Below are positions 21,297-29,566 of a DNA stretch of 64,000 bases, piece after piece; the first letter of the stretch is position 1; each line of letters opens with the position of its first letter. Source of the DNA: Candidatus Binatia bacterium (lineage in GTDB: Bacteria > Desulfobacterota > Binatia > HRBIN30); contig JAKLJW010000004.1 of the NCBI GenBank assembly GCA_023150935.1, positions 124,001-188,000 of the forward strand, given 5' to 3'. The position numbers were made by a program, and so were the translations under genes. The notes under the pieces were generated by a model. The model made no database searches. It had not been told where the DNA came from and saw only the letters and a list, made by a program, of their open reading frames with translations.

Positions 21297-22622
<1,326 letters not shown>

Positions 22623-22931
22623 TGAGATCAATCACCGTGCCGTCAGCCAGCGGAATCACTTCGTCCCCCGCCGGCCGCTCATCATCTCCATGGATATACC
22701 GCACCACCGCATCCCAAGAGAAGATCGGTCTTCCGCCGGGACCGTGCGGCTTGAAGTAGTGCACGCCGAGCTTGAAGGCGCCGCGCGCCATCATGGTCCG
22801 GATGGCGTCCGGCGTCCACGGCGTGCAGGCCGCAAGCTGCTCGATGTACAGGTACTGGCGCACTGTCGCTCACCGCTCTTCGATTGGCGCCTACAATAGC
22901 CAGCGTCCCCCCTTTCGCCGAGCGTTCCCGT

Positions 22932-22977
22932 TTCGTGGACCGACACAGCGCACCCTCTCGGAGTGTCGGTCCACGAA
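22932..22977. promoter_or_regulatory. 15-bp inverted repeat in the xis-parA divergent region
   Basis: Perfect arms TTCGTGGACCGACAC (22932-22946) and its complement (22963-22977) with a 16-base spacer. It lies between the divergent xis-int and parAB-rep units and is a likely operator. A 12-base part (GTGTCGGTCCAC) recurs at 29462-29473 upstream of another gene of the element. Confidence 0.5.
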
Positions 22978-23037
22978 CTCCGCCCCATCGTCTTGCCGGG
23001 TGAATTCGTCGATCATCTCGACCGCGACATGGAAACT

Positions 23038-23067
23038 TTGACGGTTCTCTTCGTCCTCGCGTACAAT
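23038..23067 (+). promoter_or_regulatory. Likely sigma70-type promoter for parAB-rep
   Basis: TTGACG (23038-23043) and TACAAT (23062-23067) are separated by 18 bases. Predicted transcription would start near 23075, which supports the parA ATG at 23102 rather than the in-frame ATG at 23066. Confidence 0.5.
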
Positions 23068-23101
23068 GAACTCGTTTCTTGACACTTTTTACTTCACCCC
23101 G

Positions 23102-23881
23102 ATGAGCACTCTCATCGCCATCGCCAACCAGAAGGGTGGCGTGGCGAAGACAACGACCTGCCTCAACCTCGGCCACGCCATCGCCGAGCAAGGGCGGAAG
23201 GTGCTCCTCTGCGATCTGGACCCGCAGTCGAGCCTCACCATCAGTCTTGGTCTCGACGTCCGCGATCTCGCGGCGACGATCTACGACGTGCTGCTGGAAA
23301 CGAAGCCCGGCATCACGATCAAGGACATCATCCGCCCCACGGCGATGACAAACGTCCACGTCGCGCCGGCGTCGATCGACCTCTCGAAGGCGGAAATGGA
23401 CCTGTTCTCGGAGATGAACCGCGAGCGGGCCTTCAAGGACGCACTGCGGCCTGTTCTCGAGGACTACGACTTCATTCTGATCGACTGTCCCCCGTCGCTC
23501 GGACTCCTCACGACGAACGCGCTGGCCGCCGCGGACGCCGTCTTGATCCCGCTCCAGAGCGATTACCTGGCGATGCGCGGCGCCGAGCTCTTGCTTGCGA
23601 CCATCAACAAGGTCCGCCGCAAGCTCAATCCGCGGCTCTCACTCTTGGGCGTCCTCGTCACCATGTACCACCCCCGCGCCACCCACTCCAAAGACGTCCT
23701 GGCCGAAGTCCGCGCCGCCTTCGGCGACCAAGCCTTCAAGACGGTGATTCCGTACACCGTGCGCGCCAAGGAGTCGGTCGTCACCGGCCGCTCGATCCTC
23801 GATTACGACCCTAAATCACGCCTGGCGGAGTCCTACCGGACCCTGGCCGGAGAAATCCTGTCCCATGCCAAAGCGGCCTGA
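23102..23881 (+). CDS. parA: ParA partition ATPase
   Basis: Nucleoid-associated ATPase for DNA segregation. It has 259 residues from ATG 23102, starting directly at the deviant Walker A motif NQKGGVAKTTTCLNLG, with Walker B-like FILIDCPPSLG near residue 123. It lacks an N-terminal helix-turn-helix, so it is a type Ib or chromosomal-like ParA. It overlaps parB by 17 bases. Presence in an integrated element suggests the excised form is kept as a replicating circle. Confidence 0.94.
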   Translation: MSTLIAIANQKGGVAKTTTCLNLGHAIAEQGRKVLLCDLDPQSSLTISLGLDVRDLAATIYDVLLETKPGITIKDIIRPTAMTNVHVAPASIDLSKAEMDLFSEMNRERAFKDALRPVLEDYDFILIDCPPSLGLLTTNALAAADAVLIPLQSDYLAMRGAELLLATINKVRRKLNPRLSLLGVLVTMYHPRATHSKDVLAEVRAAFGDQAFKTVIPYTVRAKESVVTGRSILDYDPKSRLAESYRTLAGEILSHAKAA

Positions 23882-24707
23882 CATGTCGGGCTTCCGCCTG
23901 CGCATCCTGGGCGGCAGCGAAGAAGACATCGCCCACCCGATCGACACGTTCACGGACGACGCCGACGCCGGCAAAGTCGTGAACGTCCCGGTCAACTCCA
24001 TCACCCCGAACCCCGACCAACCTCGGAAGTACTTCGATCCGCAGGCGCTCGACGACCTCACCGCGTCCATTCGCGAGCACGGCGTCTTGCAGCCGATCAT
24101 TGTCCGCCAAAACGGCGAGAACGGCTTCACGCTCATCGCCGGCGAGCGCCGCTGGCGCGCTTCCAAGAAAGCCGGCCTCTCCAAGATTCCGGTCCTCATT
24201 CGCCAGAAGGAAGACCCGGCCGAGATCGCGCTCATCGAGAACGTGCAGCGCGAGAACCTGAACCCGATCGAAGAGGCCGAAAGCCTGGCGCTGCTCAAGC
24301 AACGCCGCGCCCTCACTGACCAGCAGCTCGCCAACATCGTCGGCAAATCCCGCGTCATGGTCACGGAAAGCCTGAGCCTCACTCGCCTACCGGAGGCGGT
24401 GAAGGAGCAATGTCTGCGCGCAGACACCTACTACTCGAAGCGCCAACTCTTGCAGGTGTTGCGCGAACCCACGCCCGCCGCGCAGCTCGCGCTCTGGGAA
24501 GCCATCCGCGACGGCGGTCTGAGCGGCGGTCAGGCCCGCGCCGTGCGGGCGATGAACCGTGATCGAGGAACGGGCGCCAAGCCCTACGAGCACAAGTACC
24601 ATGCTCAGGACCGTCGGTTCACCGTGCGCGTCACCTTCCGCAAGTCACGACCGACCAAGGACGAGATTCGCCAAGCGCTCGAAGAGGCGTTCAACGAACT
24701 CGCGTAA
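23865..24707 (+). CDS. parB: ParB/Spo0J-family partition protein
   Basis: CTP-dependent DNA clamp that loads at parS. The N-terminal domain has the GERRWRAS motif (around residue 90) and IENVQRENLNPIEEA. The central helix-turn-helix has TDQQLANIVGKSRVMVTESL. The length of 280 residues is typical. The C-terminal segment is basic and short. A 16-bp palindrome within its own coding sequence (24411-24426) is a parS candidate. Confidence 0.94.
   Translation: MPKRPDMSGFRLRILGGSEEDIAHPIDTFTDDADAGKVVNVPVNSITPNPDQPRKYFDPQALDDLTASIREHGVLQPIIVRQNGENGFTLIAGERRWRASKKAGLSKIPVLIRQKEDPAEIALIENVQRENLNPIEEAESLALLKQRRALTDQQLANIVGKSRVMVTESLSLTRLPEAVKEQCLRADTYYSKRQLLQVLREPTPAAQLALWEAIRDGGLSGGQARAVRAMNRDRGTGAKPYEHKYHAQDRRFTVRVTFRKSRPTKDEIRQALEEAFNELA
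24411..24426. promoter_or_regulatory. parS candidate, copy 1 (inside parB)
   Basis: Perfect 16-bp palindrome TGTCTGCGCGCAGACA. The same 16 bases, within a shared 19-base stretch starting CAATGTC, occur at 27366-27381. parS sites are 16-bp palindromes usually within a few kb of parAB. Function is inferred. Confidence 0.55.
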
Positions 24708-24719
24708 CCCCACGCCCCG

Positions 24720-25820
24720 ATGGACCGCCCGGCGAACCAGCCCACCGTCGTCATCAAGCATGCTGGACTGCGTTCGGTTGGCGCGTTCGCCGCGTTTCCC
24801 ACCAACATCATCCGCAATGGCGCGCTCTCTATTGGCGCGCGTCTGACGTACGGCTTGCTCCTCTCCTACGCCTGGCAGCAAGACTTCTGCTTCCCCGCCC
24901 AGGAGCAGCTCGCCAAGGATCTCAGCGTCACCGACCGCCACGTGCGTCGGTTCCTGATCGAGCTGCGCGACAAGAAACTCATCAGCTGGAAGCAGATGGG
25001 ACTCAACCGCCCGAACATCTACTACATCCTCGACATCGAGCCCGCGAACACCGAATCGGAGCCAGAAAACGAGGAGATTTCCAATGAAGACCTGGACCGG
25101 ACATCTATGTCCGGTCCGGAACGGACATCCACGTCCGCCTCGGATCGGACATTGGCGTCCGCTCAAGAACGGACACCTGCGTCCGACTACAAAGACTCAA
25201 AAACAAATAAACATAACGTCGTTAACGACGTTACGCCTAACGACCCAGATGCACCGAGAAGGGAACGCCGACCAACCGGAACGCCGACCATCTCCGACCG
25301 TGCGCTTCGCTCGAAGTATGGGTTTTCCGACGAGCAGATCGGCCAAGTTCACTGGCTCGTGGATCAGCAACTCACGATTCTTGGGCGGTTCAACGAAAAG
25401 GGCCGCGACAACCACCCCAGCTATGTGAAACGCGCCGCCGAAGCCGTGCAGGCCGGCGACCATCAGTTCCTGGCGCACAAGCTCGGGGATTTCAAAGAGG
25501 CGGCGCCGAAGACCAAGACGCCCGTCGGCTCACGACCGGCCTACTTCCACGCCATGTGGACCGAGGCCCTGCAGCAGCGGGACGGGGCTGATTTGGCGCC
25601 GTCCGCACGGGTGTCAAGCGGCACCCCGCACCGCATCGGTGGCCTCTTTCAGACAAACACCGTCGACCGCGACGACAACGAGAACGACAGGATCGCAAAA
25701 CTCGTTGCCGACGCCGAGCGTCGCGGCCACCCCATACCTGCACACATCCGCACCTCGAATAACCTCGCCCAGGTGAGCCGTTGGTGGGCCACATTGGCCG
25801 ACACCGTCCGACGCACCTAA
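24720..25820 (+). CDS. Replication-initiator-like HTH protein with internal iterons
   Basis: A 366-residue protein in an operon with parAB. The N-terminal winged-helix domain (residues 25-105: SIGARLTYGLLLSYAWQQ, VTDRHVRRFLIELRDKKLI, RPNIYYIL) resembles HTH_36 initiators of plasmids. A hydrophilic linker (residues 125-180) is built of four 8-residue repeats of (D/E)RT-type, encoded by 24-bp DNA palindromes. The C-terminal part is unassigned. By analogy with initiator genes that contain their own origin, it probably starts replication of the excised element. The alternative is a transcriptional regulator. Confidence 0.72.
   Translation: MDRPANQPTVVIKHAGLRSVGAFAAFPTNIIRNGALSIGARLTYGLLLSYAWQQDFCFPAQEQLAKDLSVTDRHVRRFLIELRDKKLISWKQMGLNRPNIYYILDIEPANTESEPENEEISNEDLDRTSMSGPERTSTSASDRTLASAQERTPASDYKDSKTNKHNVVNDVTPNDPDAPRRERRPTGTPTISDRALRSKYGFSDEQIGQVHWLVDQQLTILGRFNEKGRDNHPSYVKRAAEAVQAGDHQFLAHKLGDFKEAAPKTKTPVGSRPAYFHAMWTEALQQRDGADLAPSARVSSGTPHRIGGLFQTNTVDRDDNENDRIAKLVADAERRGHPIPAHIRTSNNLAQVSRWWATLADTVRRT
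25097..25233 (+). other. Putative replication origin inside the initiator gene
   Basis: Four palindromic units with a 24-bp period: 25097-25114, 25122-25137, 25146-25161 and 25170-25185, each with outer CGGAC and GTCCG arms. An AT-rich stretch follows (25186-25216, about three quarters A+T in a GC-rich genome), then a perfect palindrome TAACGTCGTTAACGACGTTA (25214-25233). Iterons next to an AT-rich unwinding region are the standard layout of an initiator-dependent origin. Confidence 0.6.
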
Positions 25821-26040
25821 CCCCACCCCGTCCTTCGTTCGCCGCCCGCCTCCGGCGGTTTAGTCGCGGCTCTCTCCGGGTGGCTCGCTCTACCCGGCGC
25901 GCTTCGCGTTCTTACCGCCGGGTGCCGCTCGCGGGCCATTCCATGCGCGCGGCCGTCGCTTCAGTCGCCGGACATCTCCAGCACGCGAACGATGCGAAAA
26001 GACCGGTTCCGAGGCCGCACTCACGCGCGCCTCGACCCCG

Positions 26041-26075
26041 ATCAGCTTGTGCAATCCTAGATAGCACAAGCTGAT
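26041..26075 (+). terminator. Rho-independent terminator-like hairpin after the par-rep operon
   Basis: A perfect 12-bp stem (ATCAGCTTGTGC, 26041-26052, with 26064-26075), an 11-base loop and a T-rich tail TTTGTCTTT. It lies 220 bp after the initiator gene stop on the same strand. Confidence 0.65.
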
Positions 26076-26114
26076 TTTGTCTTTCCGCCCTGTTCTCGCG
26101 TGCTTCCGCCGTCC

Positions 26115-26270
26115 GTCGCCTTCGCGACCGCCATGCAATCCACCGCGCCCGCACCCAACGTCACTTACTTTCGCTGCGACGTTGGGACCCGACGGGCAGC
26201 GGCTTCGCTTCGCTCGGTCTCGTCACGCTCCGCGCGACTCGACTGTCTTGCATGGCGGTCGCGAAGCGAC
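26115..26270. repeat. Nested long inverted repeat
   Basis: Outer arms 26115-26137 and 26249-26270 match over 18 contiguous bases (CTTCGCGACCGCCATGCA and its complement) plus 4-5 more after a one-base bulge. Inside lies a second perfect repeat, CCCAACGTC (26154-26162) with GACGTTGGG (26178-26186). The whole could fold as a 156-base structure in single-stranded DNA or RNA. Confidence 0.65.
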
Positions 26271-26577
26271 GCCCTGGCACGGGACCGAGGAGCGGTCCCT
26301 ACCGCTCGTCGGCGCCCTCTCGGGCTTGCCTCGCGGGCCAGGGCTGCTTCGGCGACGGCCGCGCGCACTCCGCCTGCGGCTTCGGAAGGTGCCCCCCTTT
26401 CCGCGTGGCCGTCCCCCGTCGGGGGACTACGCGGGCCTCCGCTGCGCTCCGGGTGCCCCCTCTTGGACGGGCGCCCCGTCGGGGCTGTCCGCTTTCGCCT
26501 GCGGCGTTCGGTGGCGCTCCGCGCTCATCCCATTCCCACTTTGACGCGAGGGACTCCGGTGAAAGCGCCGGCAAGAA

Positions 26578-26626
26578 GAAAGGCCCCGAGGTGTAGTACC
26601 CCGAGGCCCGCGACGTTCACCGTCGC
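26578..26626 (-). repeat. Duplicated intergenic module, copy 1, with minus-strand terminator
   Basis: About 49 bases nearly identical to 29315-29364, starting GAAAGGCCCC and ending GTTCACCGTCGC. Read on the minus strand it forms a 10-bp stem (two G-U pairs) followed by TTTCTTC, just after the leftward gene 26666-27127. The other half is a GCGACG/CGTCGC inverted repeat. Confidence 0.6.
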
Positions 26627-26665
26627 CCTGCCGTGGTCAGGAGTGGTCAACCTGCCCCGGCCTGT

Positions 26666-27127
26666 TCAGTGTGCGGCGCGCCGGCCAGAACCGTCAAGGT
26701 CGAGCCGGGCGCGCTCGAGTGCATAACGAGCGGCGCGTTGCATCCGCTCGATGGTGGCCGGCGCATCGGTCCACTGATCCGACGCGATGGCGTCGACCCG
26801 GGCGAGACCGTCGCGAAGCTCGCGGACGGCTGACGCAGAGCGATTGAGCGCCGCACGCAGAACGACGACCGGCGGTGCGTAGGCCACGGCGCGGCCGGTG
26901 TCGTCATCGACGAACAGCAGCGCGACTGGAGCACCGAAGATGCCGTGGCCGGCATCGACGACGGTCGGGCAGGGGTGGCTCTTGTGGAGCTCGCGCAGCC
27001 GCGCCGGCGTCTCGACGTTCTCGACGCCGAATCGCTCGAGGTCGACGCGCTCCAGCACGCGACCACCGAGCAGGTCCCAGAAATCCGCTTGGGCGGGGTC
27101 GATCACCCGCCGATCCGTTGCTTCCAT
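26666..27127 (-). CDS. Hypothetical protein (element backbone)
   Basis: A 153-residue acidic protein with no family recognised. It has a clear Shine-Dalgarno GGAGGGTG 7-8 bases before its ATG, and a minus-strand terminator follows its stop, which supports it over the competing frames. The sequence contains VALLFVDDDTGRAVAY, suggesting a small alpha/beta domain, and a helical C-terminus rich in Ala and Arg. Transcribed opposite to its neighbours. Confidence 0.6.
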   Translation of the reverse strand: MEATDRRVIDPAQADFWDLLGGRVLERVDLERFGVENVETPARLRELHKSHPCPTVVDAGHGIFGAPVALLFVDDDTGRAVAYAPPVVVLRAALNRSASAVRELRDGLARVDAIASDQWTDAPATIERMQRAARYALERARLDLDGSGRRAAH

Positions 27128-27731
27128 CGGTTCACCCTCCGGTTCGGGCCGGGCGAGCGAAGGGACATCCCTAACTCGGGCCGGCCTGGACGAAGGGCGA
27201 GGAAAGATCCTTTCGAAGCGGGACTTTGGGTCGCCGTCGGGAATAGGCCTGAGAGCTCGTATACGCGCGTCAGCGCGTTCTTGATTGCTGCCGTGAGAAA
27301 AGGGGCCACGCGAGCAATTTGAGCAGCAATGGCCGTAACAGGCAGGCCAAGGGCGACCGCATCAATGTCTGCGCGCAGACATCGCGACGTTGAACGTTGC
27401 GGGGACAGCCGCTCGCCCTCCCTCCCCCGTCGGCCACCGACGGAAAGCGGATTGACGTCGAGGCCCCTTGACGTTGACGACGCCGCGCCGCCGTTAGGGC
27501 TTGTCAGTCTAGCGGCCCCGGCGCCCACCGCGGGCGGTCGCGCCCGCGGTCAGAGGAACGGGCGCCGCACCTCGCCGCGTCAAGACTCGTTCGTCCGGTG
27601 GGGCGCTCCAATCTTGACTCGGCGAGGACTCCGGCCGCTGCCTTCAAGCCCTGCGAACGGCGGCCGAACCGGCGTTGCGGGTGACGCCGCCGTCGCACCT
27701 TACAAACTGCAACGAAAGGGGGTGACGCACT
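27128..27731. other. Noncoding region with parS candidate and dyads
   Basis: 604 bp with no convincing gene. It holds the second 16-bp palindrome (27366-27381), a perfect 10-bp stem with a GTCG loop (27527-27550), and a 15-bp inverted repeat with one mismatch (27571-27585 and 27612-27626). Frames through it, including an extension of the 27917 gene, lack codon-usage or family support. It may be a centromere or control region. Confidence 0.45.
27366..27381. promoter_or_regulatory. parS candidate, copy 2
   Basis: The palindrome TGTCTGCGCGCAGACA, identical to 24411-24426. Here it lies in noncoding DNA, so its conservation is not imposed by a protein. Confidence 0.55.
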
Positions 27732-27905
27732 ATGACCATCGACGTCCCGTCCGACGTCTTCGACAGCATCTCGCTCCTCGTCGGGTACCTCTACGCCGAC
27801 GAGGAGAAGCACTGGCGAGAGAACGACCAGCCCGCAGGGCACGTGTTCCCACACATCGAGCGCATCGACGCCTGGCTCCAAGCCAATCAACCGAAACCAT
27901 TCTAA
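27732..27905 (+). CDS. Small hypothetical protein (57 residues)
   Basis: ATG 27732 follows a strong AAAGGGGGTGA ribosome-binding site. The peptide is acidic (MTIDVPSDVFDSISLL at the start, HWRENDQPAGHV later) and ends at TAA 27903-27905. First of four short genes spaced by 1-11 bases, which looks like an operon. No known family was recognised. Confidence 0.6.
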   Translation: MTIDVPSDVFDSISLLVGYLYADEEKHWRENDQPAGHVFPHIERIDAWLQANQPKPF

Positions 27906-27916
27906 CCAAGAACCGT

Positions 27917-28111
27917 ATGAATCAACCAGCACGACGCCGGCGCGGCGACCTCGCCGAGGAACTCGCCCGGCTCGCCAAACCCGCGAGCGCCGACCAGGTC
28001 GCGGCCGTTGCGGCCCGCCACGCCATCAAGCGGCTGAAGCTCGACGACGACAAGCGCACTTGGGCAACGCTCAAGGCGGTCATCGCCGAGGCGATGGAGC
28101 ACACAGTCTAG
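27917..28111 (+). CDS. Small helical hypothetical protein (64 residues)
   Basis: Starts at ATG 27917, 11 bases after the previous stop. A longer upstream frame is rejected. The basic N-terminus NQPARRRRGDLAEELARLA is followed by a helix-rich body (AAVAARHAIKRLKLDDDKRT). Probably a small nucleic-acid-binding or regulatory protein; this is inferred only from charge. Confidence 0.55.
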   Translation: MNQPARRRRGDLAEELARLAKPASADQVAAVAARHAIKRLKLDDDKRTWATLKAVIAEAMEHTV

Positions 28112-28112
28112 T

Positions 28113-28268
28113 ATGTGCCGCTTCTGCCCCCTGTGCGCGCTTGCGCGACGCGTGCGCCGCTGGGCGCGCGGTCGCCGGCCACTGTCGGTCTCCGAGCAAG
28201 TCGAGCGTGACCTGGCGCGGCTCAGTCGCCACGAACGGGCGGCCCGCGAGAACGGCTGGTGGTGGTAG
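28113..28268 (+). CDS. Small Cys- and Arg-rich hypothetical protein (51 residues)
   Basis: ATG 28113 is one base after the previous stop; TAG at 28266-28268 is one base before the next ATG. The start MCRFCPLC resembles half a zinc-binding site, followed by basic and helical segments and a WWW end. Tight packing between neighbours is the main support. Confidence 0.45.
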   Translation: MCRFCPLCALARRVRRWARGRRPLSVSEQVERDLARLSRHERAARENGWWW

Positions 28269-28269
28269 T

Positions 28270-28536
28270 ATGCCGCCAGCCTTTTCCCTCGGGAACATCT
28301 TCATCACGTCCGGCGCCTCGGACGCGCTCAACCACTCGGACGTGCTCGCGGTCCTTGGTCGCCACGCGCGAGGCGACTGGGGGGACGTGTGCGAGGAGGA
28401 CAAGCAGGCGAACGACGGCGCCGTCATCGACGGCGAGCGTTTGCTCTCCGCCTACGTCTGCGACGCCACCCGCGTCTGGGTCATCACCGAGGCGGACCGC
28501 AGCGCCACCACGGTCCTCTTGCCGGACGAGTACTAG
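28270..28536 (+). CDS. Conserved mobile-element-associated small protein (88 residues)
   Basis: An acidic protein containing GRHARGDWGDVCEEDKQANDGA and VITEADRSATTVLLPDEY (each quoted in parts). This pattern is familiar from small proteins on plasmids and integrated elements that are often mislabelled as restriction subunits; the function is unknown. Last gene of the short-gene cluster, followed by a terminator-like hairpin. Confidence 0.75.
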   Translation: MPPAFSLGNIFITSGASDALNHSDVLAVLGRHARGDWGDVCEEDKQANDGAVIDGERLLSAYVCDATRVWVITEADRSATTVLLPDEY

Positions 28537-28554
28537 CGGGCGTTCGTCGACTTC

Positions 28555-28579
28555 GGGGCCGTTTCCCGCAGACGGCCCC
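28555..28579 (+). terminator. Terminator-like hairpin
   Basis: Perfect 8-bp stem GGGGCCGT (28555-28562) with ACGGCCCC (28572-28579). It is followed by GTTGTCC, so the T tail is weak. It lies 19 bases after the small-gene cluster. Confidence 0.4.
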
Positions 28580-28745
28580 GTTGTCCGACGCCGTTGTATC
28601 GACGGGGGCCTCGACGTCTTTTCATCCCCCCGCGATCGGCTGTCCCCGTTGCGCGCTCGCTCGACGCTCGCGCGCCGACCGTCGTCTCGACGGTTTTCCC
28701 ACGGAGGAGGTACACTAAACCGGATTACTCATTCACTTCACCCTC

Positions 28746-29021
28746 GTGTCCCAACCCCTCACCCTCGAACACTTCGACGAGAGCATGCGCTCGATTGCCG
28801 AGGCGCTTGCGGACCACAGCCAACGCTTCGACCGCATCGACGCCACGCTTTCTGAGCACACGACGCTGCTTGCCGACCACACGAAGCGCCTCACGCGCAT
28901 TGAAGACCTGCTCTGGCAGGGCGAGCGCATCATCGAGCTCGAACGCCGCGTCGAGAAACTCGCCGAGCGCACCGGCAACGCGGATTTGGCCGTGCCGCTC
29001 CACCGACCGCTCGGGACGTAA
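28746..29021 (+). CDS. Small coiled-coil protein (91 residues)
   Basis: GTG start. A heptad-rich sequence (HSQRFDRIDATLSEHTTLLA, then HTKRLTRIEDLLWQGERI) predicts a parallel coiled coil through most of the protein. No family was recognised; similar short coiled-coil proteins occur in phage and element control regions. A TACACT element 30 bases upstream (28711-28716) and a terminator after the stop suggest its own transcription unit. Confidence 0.6.
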   Translation: MSQPLTLEHFDESMRSIAEALADHSQRFDRIDATLSEHTTLLADHTKRLTRIEDLLWQGERIIELERRVEKLAERTGNADLAVPLHRPLGT

Positions 29022-29034
29022 CCGCCACGAACCC

Positions 29035-29062
29035 ACCGGCCCCTCACGCGGCCGGTCTTTTG
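29035..29062 (+). terminator. Rho-independent terminator
   Basis: Stem ACCGGCC/GGCCGGT (29035-29041 and 29050-29056) and tail CTTTTGTT, 14 bases after the coiled-coil gene stop. Confidence 0.6.
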
Positions 29063-29314
29063 TTCCCACTTTGACCAGAGGCTCGGGGAAAATCGGGTGT
29101 GGTACACTGACGCAGCTAACTCACCTCACTCGCAACCATCTGTTCGTACCGATAATTCGTCCTGCCCCTGCGAACCCTCGCGTGAAAGGGCACGACGGCA
29201 ATCGTTGCCGACGCTGTCAGCAGTTACGCCGTCAGGGCCAGCGGCGTGGGAACGGCTTCGACGTTCTCCGTATCCACGGCCGCGTCGTGCACCGGGTTCA
29301 GCGCCCGATATAGA

Positions 29315-29364
29315 GAAAGGCCCCGGAGTGTAGAAACCCCGAGGCCCGCGACGTTCACCGTCGC
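29315..29364 (-). repeat. Duplicated intergenic module, copy 2
   Basis: A 50-base near-copy of 26578-26626. It again forms a minus-strand hairpin with G-U pairs and a TTTCTC tail, and again ends in the GCGACG/CGTCGC repeat. No leftward gene with good support lies just upstream here. Confidence 0.55.
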
Positions 29365-29376
29365 AATCGATCCATC

Positions 29377-29397
29377 ACAGCGCCATTCAGGCGCTGT
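29377..29397 (+). terminator. Terminator-like hairpin
   Basis: Perfect 8-bp stem ACAGCGCC/GGCGCTGT with a 5-base loop, followed by TTCCTTGTTC. It could end a short transcript starting near 29110. Confidence 0.45.
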
Positions 29398-29566
29398 TTC
29401 CTTGTTCGCCGGCATGGCTGTCGACGGTCGTTACCGTTGTTACCCACCCAGGGGCGGCGTTGTGTCGGTCCACAAAGATCGCCTGCTTGATACCGCCCGT
29501 GCCTGACGCCAAATAGTCGGGGCAAGGGATGACACCGCGGCAACGGTGCATCCCCCGGAGACGACG

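Larger units (their letters stand above)
25821..26665. other. Hairpin-rich noncoding region
   Basis: An 845-bp stretch without a convincing gene. Open frames over it have biased Arg/Pro/Ser composition and no recognisable fold. It contains a terminator-like hairpin (26041-26075), nested inverted repeats (26115-26270), further short hairpins (26281-26299, 26411-26427), a TTCCCACTTTGA motif (26533-26544) and a duplicated 49-bp module (26578-26626). Possible roles are oriT, single-strand origin or structured RNA. Confidence 0.5.
29022..29566. other. Noncoding control region upstream of gene 29567
   Basis: 545 bp holding a terminator (29035-29062), TTCCCACTTTGA (29063-29074), GGTACACT (29101-29108), a duplicated module (29315-29364), a plus-strand hairpin terminator (29377-29397), the operator-like GTGTCGGTCCAC (29462-29473) and a bulged 11-bp hairpin (29526-29554) just before the ribosome-binding site of the next gene. 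The 29109-29376 segment between promoter-like and terminator-like signals could be a small RNA. Confidence 0.4.

Noticed and set aside
25097-25185. Regular 24-bp repeats resembling a very short CRISPR array
   Set aside because: Units are contiguous palindromes of 16-18 bases with 8-base linkers inside a coding frame. There are no spacers of CRISPR length and no cas genes.
26077-26726. Several overlapping long open frames on both strands in the hairpin-rich region
   Set aside because: High GC produces long frames by chance. The translations are dominated by Arg, Pro and Ser, show no family features, lack good ribosome-binding sites, and cross strong hairpins.
27329-27916. Upstream extension of the 64-residue gene at 27917 to a 260-codon frame
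   Set aside because: The extension covers the parS candidate and strong dyads, has poor composition, and overlaps the well-supported 57-residue gene with its own ribosome-binding site.
29224-29415. A leftward frame sharing the peptide TVNVAGLGV with the other copy of the 50-bp module
   Set aside because: The similarity is limited to the repeated DNA module; flanking peptide sequences do not match and there is no ribosome-binding site. The terminator interpretation explains the conservation better.
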